Source: Candidatus Bipolaricaulota bacterium (GTDB lineage: Bacteria > Bipolaricaulota > Bipolaricaulia > UBA7950 > UBA9294). Taken from it: 6,797 nucleotides of DNA. How positions within the stretch are numbered: position 1 is the first letter of the stretch; each line of letters opens with the position of its first letter. Where the stretch lies: positions 1 to 6,797 of the forward strand of contig JAGLYB010000072.1 of assembly GCA_023132545.1 (NCBI GenBank). Reading direction: 5' to 3'. The position numbers were made by a program, and so were the translations under genes. Of the stretch, positions 1-5,433 are shown one piece after another. Below the pieces are notes generated by a model, which made no database searches, was not told where the DNA came from, and was given only the letters and a program-made list of their open reading frames with translations.

Positions 1-134
1 CCGATGAAGAAGGCAGATGCTCCAGGAATCGCGGTAAGCAGATGGGAAAGCCCTCCGCCAGTGCAAGATTCGGCAGTAGCCAACGTCAGATTCTGCTCCA
101 CGAGTGCGGCGGCAAGACGCTCTTCGAGGTTCAT
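1..134 (-). CDS. pncC: CinA C-terminal-type amidohydrolase (nicotinamide-nucleotide amidase), 5' part only
   Basis: Only the first 44 codons are in the window; the gene runs off the left edge. The peptide begins MNLEERLAAALVEQ and contains TAESCTGGG at residues 20-28, followed by LLTAIPGASAFF. The AESCTGG signature with the later PGAS is the hallmark of the CinA C-terminal/PncC family, which deamidates nicotinamide mononucleotide to nicotinate mononucleotide in pyridine-nucleotide salvage. Ser23 would be the catalytic serine by family analogy. The start ATG overlaps the nth stop codon as ATGA, and GGGAGG lies about 9 nt upstream inside the end of nth, so translation is probably coupled to nth. 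There is no room for the N-terminal molybdopterin-binding domain of full-length CinA ahead of this domain, so it is a stand-alone PncC-type protein. The C-terminal part cannot be assessed. Confidence 0.85.
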   Translation of the reverse strand, partial: MNLEERLAAALVEQNLTLATAESCTGGGLSHLLTAIPGASAFFI

Positions 135-841
135 TGGTGGATGCCTCCCTTGTCGATCGAAGACGTTACTTCATCTTCGCTTGTAGAGCCATGGTCTTGC
201 GTCCACACGCACTCCGAACGAAGAGGACATCGCTCACATTCCGGCTTTCTCGGATGGCACACTTCCCGGCCCAAGCGAATCGCCAGCAAGTGAAGTTGTT
301 GCATGAGAGTCGAATCAGCCGGCAGAATCCTATTCAGCCGCGGATGCGGATCGCCTCGTTCCGGGACCAGTCCCATTCGGATCATCACCCGGCGTATGTG
401 GGTGTCGACTGGAAAAACTGGGCGACCGAACGAGAAGAGCAGCACAATACCCGCTGTTTTTGGCCCCACTCCCGGAAGCGCCAGCAGCCAGGACAGTGCA
501 TCCTCCAGCGGGAGATCCTCGAGAAACGCAAGATCGAGGCGACCACGTGCGTTCATGATCCGGTCAAGCGCCTCTCGAATCGATCGAGATTTCTGTTGCT
601 GCAATCCTCCGATTTGGATGGCAGAAGCGATGTCTCTCTGTGAGGCCTCTCGAACCTTCTCAAGCGTTCCAAACTGTCTCATGAGGGACTCGAACGCACG
701 ATCGCGATTGACGTCGTTCGTATTTTGCGAAAGGATGGTGAGCACGAGATTCTCGATCGGATCAAGGGGTTGGACTGTGGGGGCTCCGAAGGATTCGATC
801 AATCGGTCAGCGATCCATATGATCTTTACGTCGTCATTCAT
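131..841 (-). CDS. nth: Endonuclease III-type DNA glycosylase/AP lyase with 4Fe-4S cluster
   Basis: This 236-residue protein belongs to the HhH-GPD superfamily, which excises oxidised pyrimidines in base-excision repair. The sequence shows LSQNTND at 37-43, the helix-hairpin-helix LPGVGPKTA at 122-130 with the expected catalytic Lys128, VDTHIRR at 145-151 with the expected catalytic Asp146, and a C-X6-C-X2-C-X5-C iron-sulfur motif (Cys195, 202, 205, 211). A polar tail of about 25 residues follows the cluster, and it is somewhat longer than E. coli Nth (211 residues). The N-terminal LSQNT (rather than LSAQ) resembles the broader endonuclease III-like branch, so substrate preference could differ from E. 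coli Nth. The reading frame stays open upstream to 1072, but the residues there look non-coding and overlap the divergent gene on the other strand. ATG at 841 is the first start giving a normal N-terminus. No Shine-Dalgarno precedes it. The stop overlaps the pncC start. Confidence 0.9.
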   Translation of the reverse strand: MNDDVKIIWIADRLIESFGAPTVQPLDPIENLVLTILSQNTNDVNRDRAFESLMRQFGTLEKVREASQRDIASAIQIGGLQQQKSRSIREALDRIMNARGRLDLAFLEDLPLEDALSWLLALPGVGPKTAGIVLLFSFGRPVFPVDTHIRRVMIRMGLVPERGDPHPRLNRILPADSTLMQQLHLLAIRLGREVCHPRKPECERCPLRSECVWTQDHGSTSEDEVTSSIDKGGIHQ

Positions 842-850
842 TGCAATGCG

Positions 851-879
851 AGCATAGATGCCAAGGCCCGCGAGAGCAA
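851..879 (-). promoter_or_regulatory. Possible sigma70-type promoter for nth, near-leaderless
   Basis: On the minus strand TTGCTC (874-879) is followed after exactly 17 bp by TATGCT (851-856). Initiation about seven bases downstream of the -10 would place the 5' end within a few bases of the nth ATG at 841. That fits the absence of a ribosome binding site there. The -35 matches consensus at only three positions and the -10 at four, so this is a weak prediction. Confidence 0.3.
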
Positions 880-917
880 CTGGTGAACCGACGGATTGAT
901 CGATACCATGAATCACT

Positions 918-1343
918 ATGATCGAAGCCAAGAGCGCGCATGAATGGGTTGTCCGGCTACAGGATGGAGAAGATCTCGTGGAAGCTTTGCGGGCGCGGGG
1001 GCAAGACTCGGCGTTGATTTTGACCGGCATCGGAATGGTACGAGAGGCCGAGTTGGGATACTGGAACGGCACGGAGTACGAGGTTCATGCCTGCTCGGAT
1101 CCGGCTGAGCTCGTCTCGCTCCAAGGGAATCTGGCTCTGGATGACGCGGGGCAAAGGATTGTCCATGCTCATCTCTTGCTGTCCGGACAGGACGGCTTGG
1201 TTCGCGGGGGACATCTTGTTCGGGCCACCGTTCACAACACAATCGAGATTGGATTGCTCCCGTTGGAAGGAATTGCCCTGGAACGCAGACTGGAATCGAA
1301 TGGCTTGCTGGGGCTGTTCCCGCGGACAAGGGTAGACGACTAG
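918..1343 (+). CDS. PPC/DUF296-domain protein
   Basis: The 141-residue product is a single PPC domain (plant and prokaryote conserved domain, DUF296). Visible family features are VVRLQDGEDLVEAL at 11-24, ALILTGIGMVREAELGYWNG at 32-51, LVSLQGNLAL at 65-74, the paired histidines in VHAHLLL (His83, His85) and GGHLVRATVHNTIEIGL from residue 98 with His99. The three histidines are the likely metal site known from structures in this family. In plants the domain accompanies AT-hook DNA-binding motifs; bacterial stand-alone members are usually trimers of unknown function, and no AT-hook is seen here. The length is typical. ATG 918 is the only start available because an in-frame TGA lies at 909-911. 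No Shine-Dalgarno is obvious. It is transcribed alone, divergent from nth and convergent with fmt, so context says little about its job. Confidence 0.85.
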   Translation: MIEAKSAHEWVVRLQDGEDLVEALRARGQDSALILTGIGMVREAELGYWNGTEYEVHACSDPAELVSLQGNLALDDAGQRIVHAHLLLSGQDGLVRGGHLVRATVHNTIEIGLLPLEGIALERRLESNGLLGLFPRTRVDD

Positions 1344-1413
1344 ACTGTCCAGTCAGCAATTGGTTGATACTTCAGACCTTCTGTAAACAAAGATAAACGA
1401 TAGGACATGCCTA

Positions 1414-1531
1414 ACCATGAAGGACATGAAGAGGCGTGCTCTGCCATGAGCTAGCACGGTGAAGAAAGGATAAGCATTGGTTTTGTGCCCAGGGGTGGGG
1501 TTTCCTTCAAGGACTTCATGTTCTTCATGGT
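1414..1531. repeat. Imperfect inverted-repeat element with CATGAAG units
   Basis: The arm at 1414-1431 (ACCATGAAGGACATGAAG) and the reverse complement of the arm at 1514-1531 agree at 17 of 18 positions; the one difference could still pair as G-U in RNA. The arms are separated by 82 bp. Each is built from 9-bp near-repeats (CATGAAGGA/CATGAAGAG on the plus strand; CATGAAGAA/CATGAAGTC/CTTGAAGGA on the minus strand). Such units resemble dispersed intergenic repeats that translate as HEEHEGHE-like strings in several bacterial phyla. Assignment to such a family is inference; the inverted repeat itself is plain in the sequence. Confidence 0.65.
1435..1458. repeat. Small hairpin inside the inverted-repeat element
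   Basis: CGTGCT (1435-1440) pairs perfectly with AGCACG (1453-1458) around a 12-base loop. It sits between the arms of the larger inverted repeat, just inside the left arm, so the whole could fold as a nested structure. No T-run follows on either strand, which argues against a simple intrinsic terminator. Confidence 0.4.
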
Positions 1532-1631
1532 GAAGAGCCGTTGCATGTTGGCAGGATTCTCCAATTCTGGCATGTTGTTGACGCTTCAAGTCTCTCTGTC
1601 TCCTGTAAACAGAACTGTAAAACTTGACGGA

Positions 1632-2555
1632 CTAGACGAAGGAGGCTGGCAGATGGAGCCCATGAAGAAAATCTTTGCCACTGATGTTGGATTTTCCTGC
1701 GCGCTGCAATTCCAGGATCTCTAGCAGCTGATCTTCAGTGCCGACCAGCAGTCGATTCGTTTCCGAAGGGCCAATCCCACCTGGCCCCAGTATGCCGGAT
1801 GCCAAGTCGGTCAGCCTTGTTCGATGGATCTTGACGCGATGGGTTCCCAACTGGGTCCACGCACCGGGCCAAGGGATGGTGCCTCGAACCAGATTGTGAA
1901 TCTGAGTGGCCGGCTGATTCCAATCAATGTGACCATGCTCACGCGTCAGGCTGGGTGCCAGCGAGATTCCATGCTGTGACTGAGGCGTGGCTTGTAGCGA
2001 TCCGTTCGCTAATCCATCCAGTGTCTTGAGGATGACATCGGTACCCAAATCTGCCAGTCGATCTTCCAACTCAGCTGCCGTCTCGTTGGGTCCAATATCG
2101 AGCGACGCCATCATGAGAATGTCACCTGTATCCAGTCCCTTCTCGATGAAGAAGGTGGAGATTCCCGATCCTTTCTCTCCGTGCATGATGGCCCAGTTGA
2201 CTGGCGCAGCGCCCCGGTAGGAGGGCAATAGCGAGGCGTGGATGTTGATGGTGCCCAGCTTCGGCAGATCGAAGACAGCGGACTTCAGCAGCTGGCCGTA
2301 GGATGCAACCACGATGACATCGAGGGAGAGGTCAGCAAGTTGTTGGACGGCCTCAGGATTGTTGATGTTGTTAGGTTGAATCAGCGGGAGATCGCGCTTC
2401 AGCGCGACCTGCTTCACAGGGGATGGATGAAGCCTTGCGTGGCGGCCAGCAGGACGGTCAGGTTGCGTAACGACCAGCTTAATCCCGTAGGTGTCGTCCA
2501 CAGCACGAAGTGCCGGACAGGCGAATTCCGATGTTCCGAAAAAGGCGAGCTTCAC
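1632..2555 (-). CDS. fmt: Methionyl-tRNA formyltransferase
   Basis: This 307-residue cytosolic enzyme transfers a formyl group from 10-formyltetrahydrofolate to Met-tRNA(fMet) for translation initiation. The N-terminus (KLAFFGTSEFACPALRAV) is the typical Rossmann-like start. The catalytic centre is visible as INIHASLLPSYRGAAPVNWAI at 103-123, with Asn104 and His106, and GLDTGDIL at 140-147 with Asp142; these are the family's catalytic N, H and D. The C-terminal tRNA-binding domain begins near residue 205 (LAPSLTREHGHIDW, then NLVRGTIPWPGAWT). Family members usually have HASLLPRWRGAAP, so Ser112-Tyr113 is a mild change. The start is GTG at 2555, preceded by GGGAGG with 7 nt spacing; no other start fits the conserved N-terminus. 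It lies 25 nt after the def stop and is presumably cotranscribed with def. Confidence 0.96.
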   Translation of the reverse strand: MKLAFFGTSEFACPALRAVDDTYGIKLVVTQPDRPAGRHARLHPSPVKQVALKRDLPLIQPNNINNPEAVQQLADLSLDVIVVASYGQLLKSAVFDLPKLGTINIHASLLPSYRGAAPVNWAIMHGEKGSGISTFFIEKGLDTGDILMMASLDIGPNETAAELEDRLADLGTDVILKTLDGLANGSLQATPQSQHGISLAPSLTREHGHIDWNQPATQIHNLVRGTIPWPGAWTQLGTHRVKIHRTRLTDLASGILGPGGIGPSETNRLLVGTEDQLLEILELQRAGKSNISGKDFLHGLHLPASFV

Positions 2556-2562
2556 TCCTAAG

Positions 2563-2568
2563 CCTCCC
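2563..2568 (-). promoter_or_regulatory. Ribosome binding site of fmt
   Basis: GGGAGG on the minus strand, seven bases before the GTG start at 2555, decides that start. The short def-fmt spacer also carries AGGAGT-like strings three times (ending def, mid-spacer and at the GTG), so several purine-rich sites lie close together. Confidence 0.6.
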
Positions 2569-2580
2569 GTTTCACTCCTG

Positions 2581-3072
2581 TTACTCCTGTTCCTCCCGCT
2601 TCACCCGTTGATACTCCTTGATCAGACTCTGTCGGCGAGCGGTGGAGAGCTGATCGAGAAACAGATTGCCATTGAGATGGTCCATCTCATGCTGTATCGC
2701 GCGGGCAATGAGACCCTCGCCTTCGAGTCGAACATGCTCTCCATTGAGATTGAGGCCTTCCACAACAGCCCGGGTTGATCGAGTGACAACGGCATCCACG
2801 CCTGGCACACTCAAGCAGCCTTCTTTTGTTTCCACGACTTCTTCGGACAGTTCGACAAGCTCCGGATTGATCAAGATGTGAAATTCGTCGTCTACATCCA
2901 GCACAAAAATACGTTTGGATATCCCGATCTGAGGGGCAGCCAGCCCGACGCCGTTTTCCCGGATCATGACCTCGACCATCAGCTGGCAGATGCCACGAAT
3001 GTCATCGTCAATGACTGCAACCGTTTCGGCTTTTCGGCGAAGCACGGAGTCTCCAAAAGTGCGAATGTCCAT
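2581..3072 (-). CDS. def: Peptide deformylase
   Basis: The 163-residue metalloenzyme removes the N-formyl group from nascent proteins. All three family motifs are intact: GVGLAAPQIG at 41-50, EGCLSVPG at 84-91 with metal ligand Cys86, and QHEMDH at 127-132 with His128 and His132 as ligands and Glu129 as the catalytic base. It looks like a fully functional deformylase. The frame is open far upstream, and an in-frame ATG exists at 3104, but that ATG overlaps the predicted -10 box. ATG 3072 has AGAGGA just upstream and gives the normal N-terminus (MDIRTFGDSVLRRKAE, compare the family's I-x-x-GDPVLR), so it was chosen. It is followed by fmt, the enzyme for the opposite reaction, a very common bacterial pairing. 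A priA gene, which often precedes def, is absent; recG lies divergently instead. Confidence 0.97.
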   Translation of the reverse strand: MDIRTFGDSVLRRKAETVAVIDDDIRGICQLMVEVMIRENGVGLAAPQIGISKRIFVLDVDDEFHILINPELVELSEEVVETKEGCLSVPGVDAVVTRSTRAVVEGLNLNGEHVRLEGEGLIARAIQHEMDHLNGNLFLDQLSTARRQSLIKEYQRVKREEQE

Positions 3073-3100
3073 GATTTCCTCTTGCGTGCGGGATCGTCGC

Positions 3101-3129
3101 ATTATAAAGTAGCCTTCGGGATGCCACAA
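3101..3129 (-). promoter_or_regulatory. Sigma70-type promoter of the def-fmt operon
   Basis: On the minus strand TTGTGG (3124-3129) is separated by exactly 17 bp from a perfect TATAAT (3101-3106). The expected start point is near 3094, giving a 5' leader of about 22 nt that contains the AGAGGA ribosome binding site (3077-3082) and ends at the def ATG. Spacing and the perfect -10 make this the best promoter in the window. Confidence 0.7.
3103..3108 (+). promoter_or_regulatory. Possible recG -10 element overlapping the def promoter
   Basis: The same AT-rich core reads TATAAA on the plus strand, five of six matches to the -10 consensus, offset two bases from the minus-strand TATAAT. A start near 3115 would give recG a leader of only about six bases before ATG 3121. 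No good -35 exists: TTGCGT at 3082-3087 is only 15 bp upstream. It is a prediction from local symmetry. Confidence 0.35.
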
Positions 3130-5409
3130 GAGAACAGCGATTGGAAGATTCGCATCGGGAAAGTTCTTGAGCTGGAACGTGCGACTGGATACGAGGACCG
3201 TGCGACAACGTGCGGTCTGGAAGCCTTTGTTAGATTGCAGCATCTCCCATCGGCAGCATGGGTCGAGGGATATGGAACGGCCAACCGCTCCGATCGCCGC
3301 TCCATGGCGTCTCGTCTCGGTGAAGCGCTTGGCTTTGAGGAATCTGATCCAGTCCCCGTGTCTGAGGTTCTTCCTAGCCTTCCGAATCTTCCTGACCTGT
3401 CCGAACCAATTACCAAGGCCCACGGAATCGGGGCAAAACGAGCCGCATTGCTCGCCAAATTGGGATTAGAGACGATCGAGGATTTGATGATGTTCTTCCC
3501 TCGGCGGTTGGAGGATCGGACACAGGTGACGAGCATCGGATCCCTGCAAGAAGGAATGGAGGTCTGTGTTCGAGGCATGGTTCACGTCATTCAAAAGGTG
3601 CGAATCCATCGAAGAATGACGCTGGTCAAGGGTTCGATTGGAGACGGAACGGGCTTCCTATCCGTGGTGTGGTTCAATCAGCCCTGGGTAGCCGATCAGA
3701 TCAAGCGTGGGGTGACCATCGATGTATTCGGGCGCATCGAGCGCAACTACGGAGAGCTGCAGATGAGGTCACCGGTGTGGGAGCCGGAGGGGACGGGTGT
3801 TGAAGTTGGCCGCTGGGTTCCCGTGTACCCGGCGACTGAAGGCATTACCGTTCGCTACATCCGATCCCTCATTCACCGCAACCTGGATCACTGTTTGCCG
3901 GGTATTCAGGAAATGTTGCCTGAGCCAATGCGGAAGCGGTTCGGACTGATGCTGCGCCGGTCAGCCGTGGAAGCGATTCATCGTCCGGAGAACCCGGCGT
4001 CTTTCGAACGGGCGCGTCGATCACTCGCTTTCGAAGAGTTCTTTCTGTTGCAGCTGGGGCTACTGCAATCGGCCCGAGCAGAAGTCGGACGTTCGCATAG
4101 GGTTAAAGATGGCTTGCTGGACTCCTTCTTTGCTGGACTGCCCTTCACCTTGACCCGCGCACAACGGGCTGCTATTGACGAGATTCTTTCGGATCTGTCC
4201 AGGCCCATTCGTATGATGCGCCTGCTTCAAGGAGACGTAGGGTCAGGAAAAACAATGGTGGCTCTGGCTGCTGCGGTGGCGGCCATCGACGGTGGATGTC
4301 AGGTGGCCTACATGGCGCCGACTGAGATCCTGGCTGCACAGCACGCGCTGACCTTTCACCGGGTCTTGGAGGGATTGCCCGTTTCCGTACAACTGCTTAC
4401 GGGGAACACGCCAGGGAAGGCTGCCATTCATAACCGAGTGGCGAATGGAGAGATCGACCTGCTCGTTGGAACACATGCCCTGATCCAAGAAACGGTCTCG
4501 TTCCAGGATTTGGGATTGGTCATCATCGACGAGCAGCACCGATTCGGGGTTGTTCAACGTTCGTCGATTGAGGAAAAGGGTGATCGAGTGGATCTGCTCG
4601 TGATGAGCGCCACGCCGATTCCTCGAACGATTACTCTCACTTTGTATGGAGAGTTCGACACGTCTGTGTTGGATGAGATGCCGATGGGGCCGCGATCGAT
4701 TCTGACGCGCTGGGTCGAAGCGTCGCAACGGTCCTCCATGTATGAGGAGATCGGGCGATTGCTTGGAGAGGGGCGCAAAGGCTACGTCGTTCTGCCTTTG
4801 GTGGAGGAATCAGATAAGGTGGCTGCCAATGCGGCCATTCAAGTGGCAGATGAGCTCGCGCACCGTTTCCATGATCACGGCATCGGTCTTATCCACGGTC
4901 GGCTCTCATCGGAAGAGAAGGCGGCGGCCATGGAAGCGTTTCGCGATGGGGCGACGCAGCTCCTGGTTGCCACGACGGTCATCGAAGTCGGCATTGATGT
5001 TCAGGACGCTGACTTCCTGGTCATCGAGAACGCCGACCGTTTCGGGCTATCACAGCTGCATCAGCTACGAGGACGCATTGGCCGCGCCGGGCAGCAGGCT
5101 TGGTGCTATGCCTTGGCCAACGCCGGAACAGACAATGGCAGGGAGCGCCTGGCCGCCTTTGAGACGTACCTGGATGGATTTGCCATTGCCGAAGAGGACT
5201 TACGTATTCGCGGGCCTGGCGACCTGGTTGGCACGCAGCAGCATGGCTACTTCACTATGTTGCGGGCAGTGGATCTGATGCGAGATTTGGATCTGATGCG
5301 CAAGGCGCGCGAAGCAGCCAAAGCCATCTACACACAAGGGATCTCGAACGAGCTGGAAGAGCATATCGAGCAGAGATTCGGAGAGATGATTCGTTGGATC
5401 CGCGTGTAG
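3121..5409 (+). CDS. recG: ATP-dependent DNA helicase RecG
   Basis: RecG is a superfamily 2 helicase that remodels stalled replication forks and branched recombination intermediates. With this start it has 762 residues. Order of parts: an N-terminal extension of about 95 residues, a helix-hairpin-like HGIGAKRAALLAKLG at 101-115, the OB-fold wedge domain at about 140-230, then the motor. Visible motor motifs are Walker A GDVGSGKT (371-378), APTEILAAQH (399-408), DEQH (470-473), SATP (496-499), LIHGRLSSEEK (590-600), ATTVIEVGIDV (617-627) and QLRGRIGR (648-655). The RecG-specific TRG region with RGPGDLVGTQQHG ends at about 709. The start is uncertain: the frame is open back to 2878 across def. 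ATG 3121 is the first beyond the def coding region; its extension, with YEDRATTCGLEAFV, resembles N-terminal extensions of longer RecGs. ATG 3304 (701 residues) would resemble the E. coli length. Neither has a good ribosome binding site. recG converges on pyrH. Confidence 0.93.
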   Translation: MPQENSDWKIRIGKVLELERATGYEDRATTCGLEAFVRLQHLPSAAWVEGYGTANRSDRRSMASRLGEALGFEESDPVPVSEVLPSLPNLPDLSEPITKAHGIGAKRAALLAKLGLETIEDLMMFFPRRLEDRTQVTSIGSLQEGMEVCVRGMVHVIQKVRIHRRMTLVKGSIGDGTGFLSVVWFNQPWVADQIKRGVTIDVFGRIERNYGELQMRSPVWEPEGTGVEVGRWVPVYPATEGITVRYIRSLIHRNLDHCLPGIQEMLPEPMRKRFGLMLRRSAVEAIHRPENPASFERARRSLAFEEFFLLQLGLLQSARAEVGRSHRVKDGLLDSFFAGLPFTLTRAQRAAIDEILSDLSRPIRMMRLLQGDVGSGKTMVALAAAVAAIDGGCQVAYMAPTEILAAQHALTFHRVLEGLPVSVQLLTGNTPGKAAIHNRVANGEIDLLVGTHALIQETVSFQDLGLVIIDEQHRFGVVQRSSIEEKGDRVDLLVMSATPIPRTITLTLYGEFDTSVLDEMPMGPRSILTRWVEASQRSSMYEEIGRLLGEGRKGYVVLPLVEESDKVAANAAIQVADELAHRFHDHGIGLIHGRLSSEEKAAAMEAFRDGATQLLVATTVIEVGIDVQDADFLVIENADRFGLSQLHQLRGRIGRAGQQAWCYALANAGTDNGRERLAAFETYLDGFAIAEEDLRIRGPGDLVGTQQHGYFTMLRAVDLMRDLDLMRKAREAAKAIYTQGISNELEEHIEQRFGEMIRWIRV

Positions 5410-5433
5410 GTGGGCTATCTAAAGATAGCTTAC
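5410..5433. terminator. Hairpin in the 20-bp gap between convergent recG and pyrH
   Basis: GCTATC (5414-5419), loop TAAA, GATAGC (5424-5429) forms a perfect 6-bp stem that fills the gap between the recG stop and the pyrH stop. In the recG transcript G-U and Watson-Crick pairs extend it to about 10 bp (5410 with 5433). No run of T follows on either strand, so it is not a textbook intrinsic terminator. It could still act as a two-way transcript end or 3'-end stabiliser, since both transcripts must stop around here. Confidence 0.4.

Larger units (their letters stand above)
1344..1631. other. Non-coding stretch between convergent genes
   Basis: This 288-bp region separates the stop of the PPC-domain gene from the stop of fmt. 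Weak open frames cross it, but none has a plausible start with a ribosome binding site or a recognisable product. It contains an imperfect inverted repeat (1414-1431 and 1514-1531), a small hairpin (1435-1458), and two copies of CTGTAAACA (1381-1389 and 1603-1611) outside the inverted repeat. I see no classic intrinsic terminator with a GC-rich stem and T-run on either strand, although both neighbouring units must end here. Confidence 0.6.

Noticed and set aside
131..643. Long plus-strand frames antisense to nth (for example 104-643 and 303-857)
   Set aside because: Arg/Ser-rich low-quality translations that mirror nth codons; nth has full catalytic and iron-sulfur motifs.
908..943. 11-codon upstream frame (MNHYDRSQERA) overlapping the PPC-gene start
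   Set aside because: No ribosome binding site, and too short to separate from chance.
842..1072. N-terminal extension of the nth reading frame up to 1072
   Set aside because: The extra residues have no family similarity and overlap the start of the well-supported divergent PPC-domain gene; ATG 841 gives a normal endonuclease III N-terminus.
1353..1589. 78-codon minus-strand frame in the fmt downstream region, giving HHEEHEVLEG
   Set aside because: It starts with TTG without a ribosome binding site, and its distinctive string is just translation of the CATGAAG repeat; no family is recognisable.
2558..2575. Five-codon GTG frame in the def-fmt spacer after CAGGA, as a leader peptide
   Set aside because: No attenuator structure or amino-acid bias; most likely chance within a purine-rich spacer.
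2878..3120. recG starting at ATG 2878
   Set aside because: This part of the frame is antisense to the conserved coding region and promoter of def; its openness is a by-product of def codon use.
3073..3423. Longer def reading frame on the minus strand
   Set aside because: Upstream residues show no deformylase similarity, and the in-frame ATG at 3104 overlaps the -10 box; AGAGGA before ATG 3072 fits the usual length.
4243..5278. Frames in both directions inside recG (for example 4243-4728 minus and 4742-5278 plus)
   Set aside because: Shadows of recG, which shows all helicase motifs across these positions.
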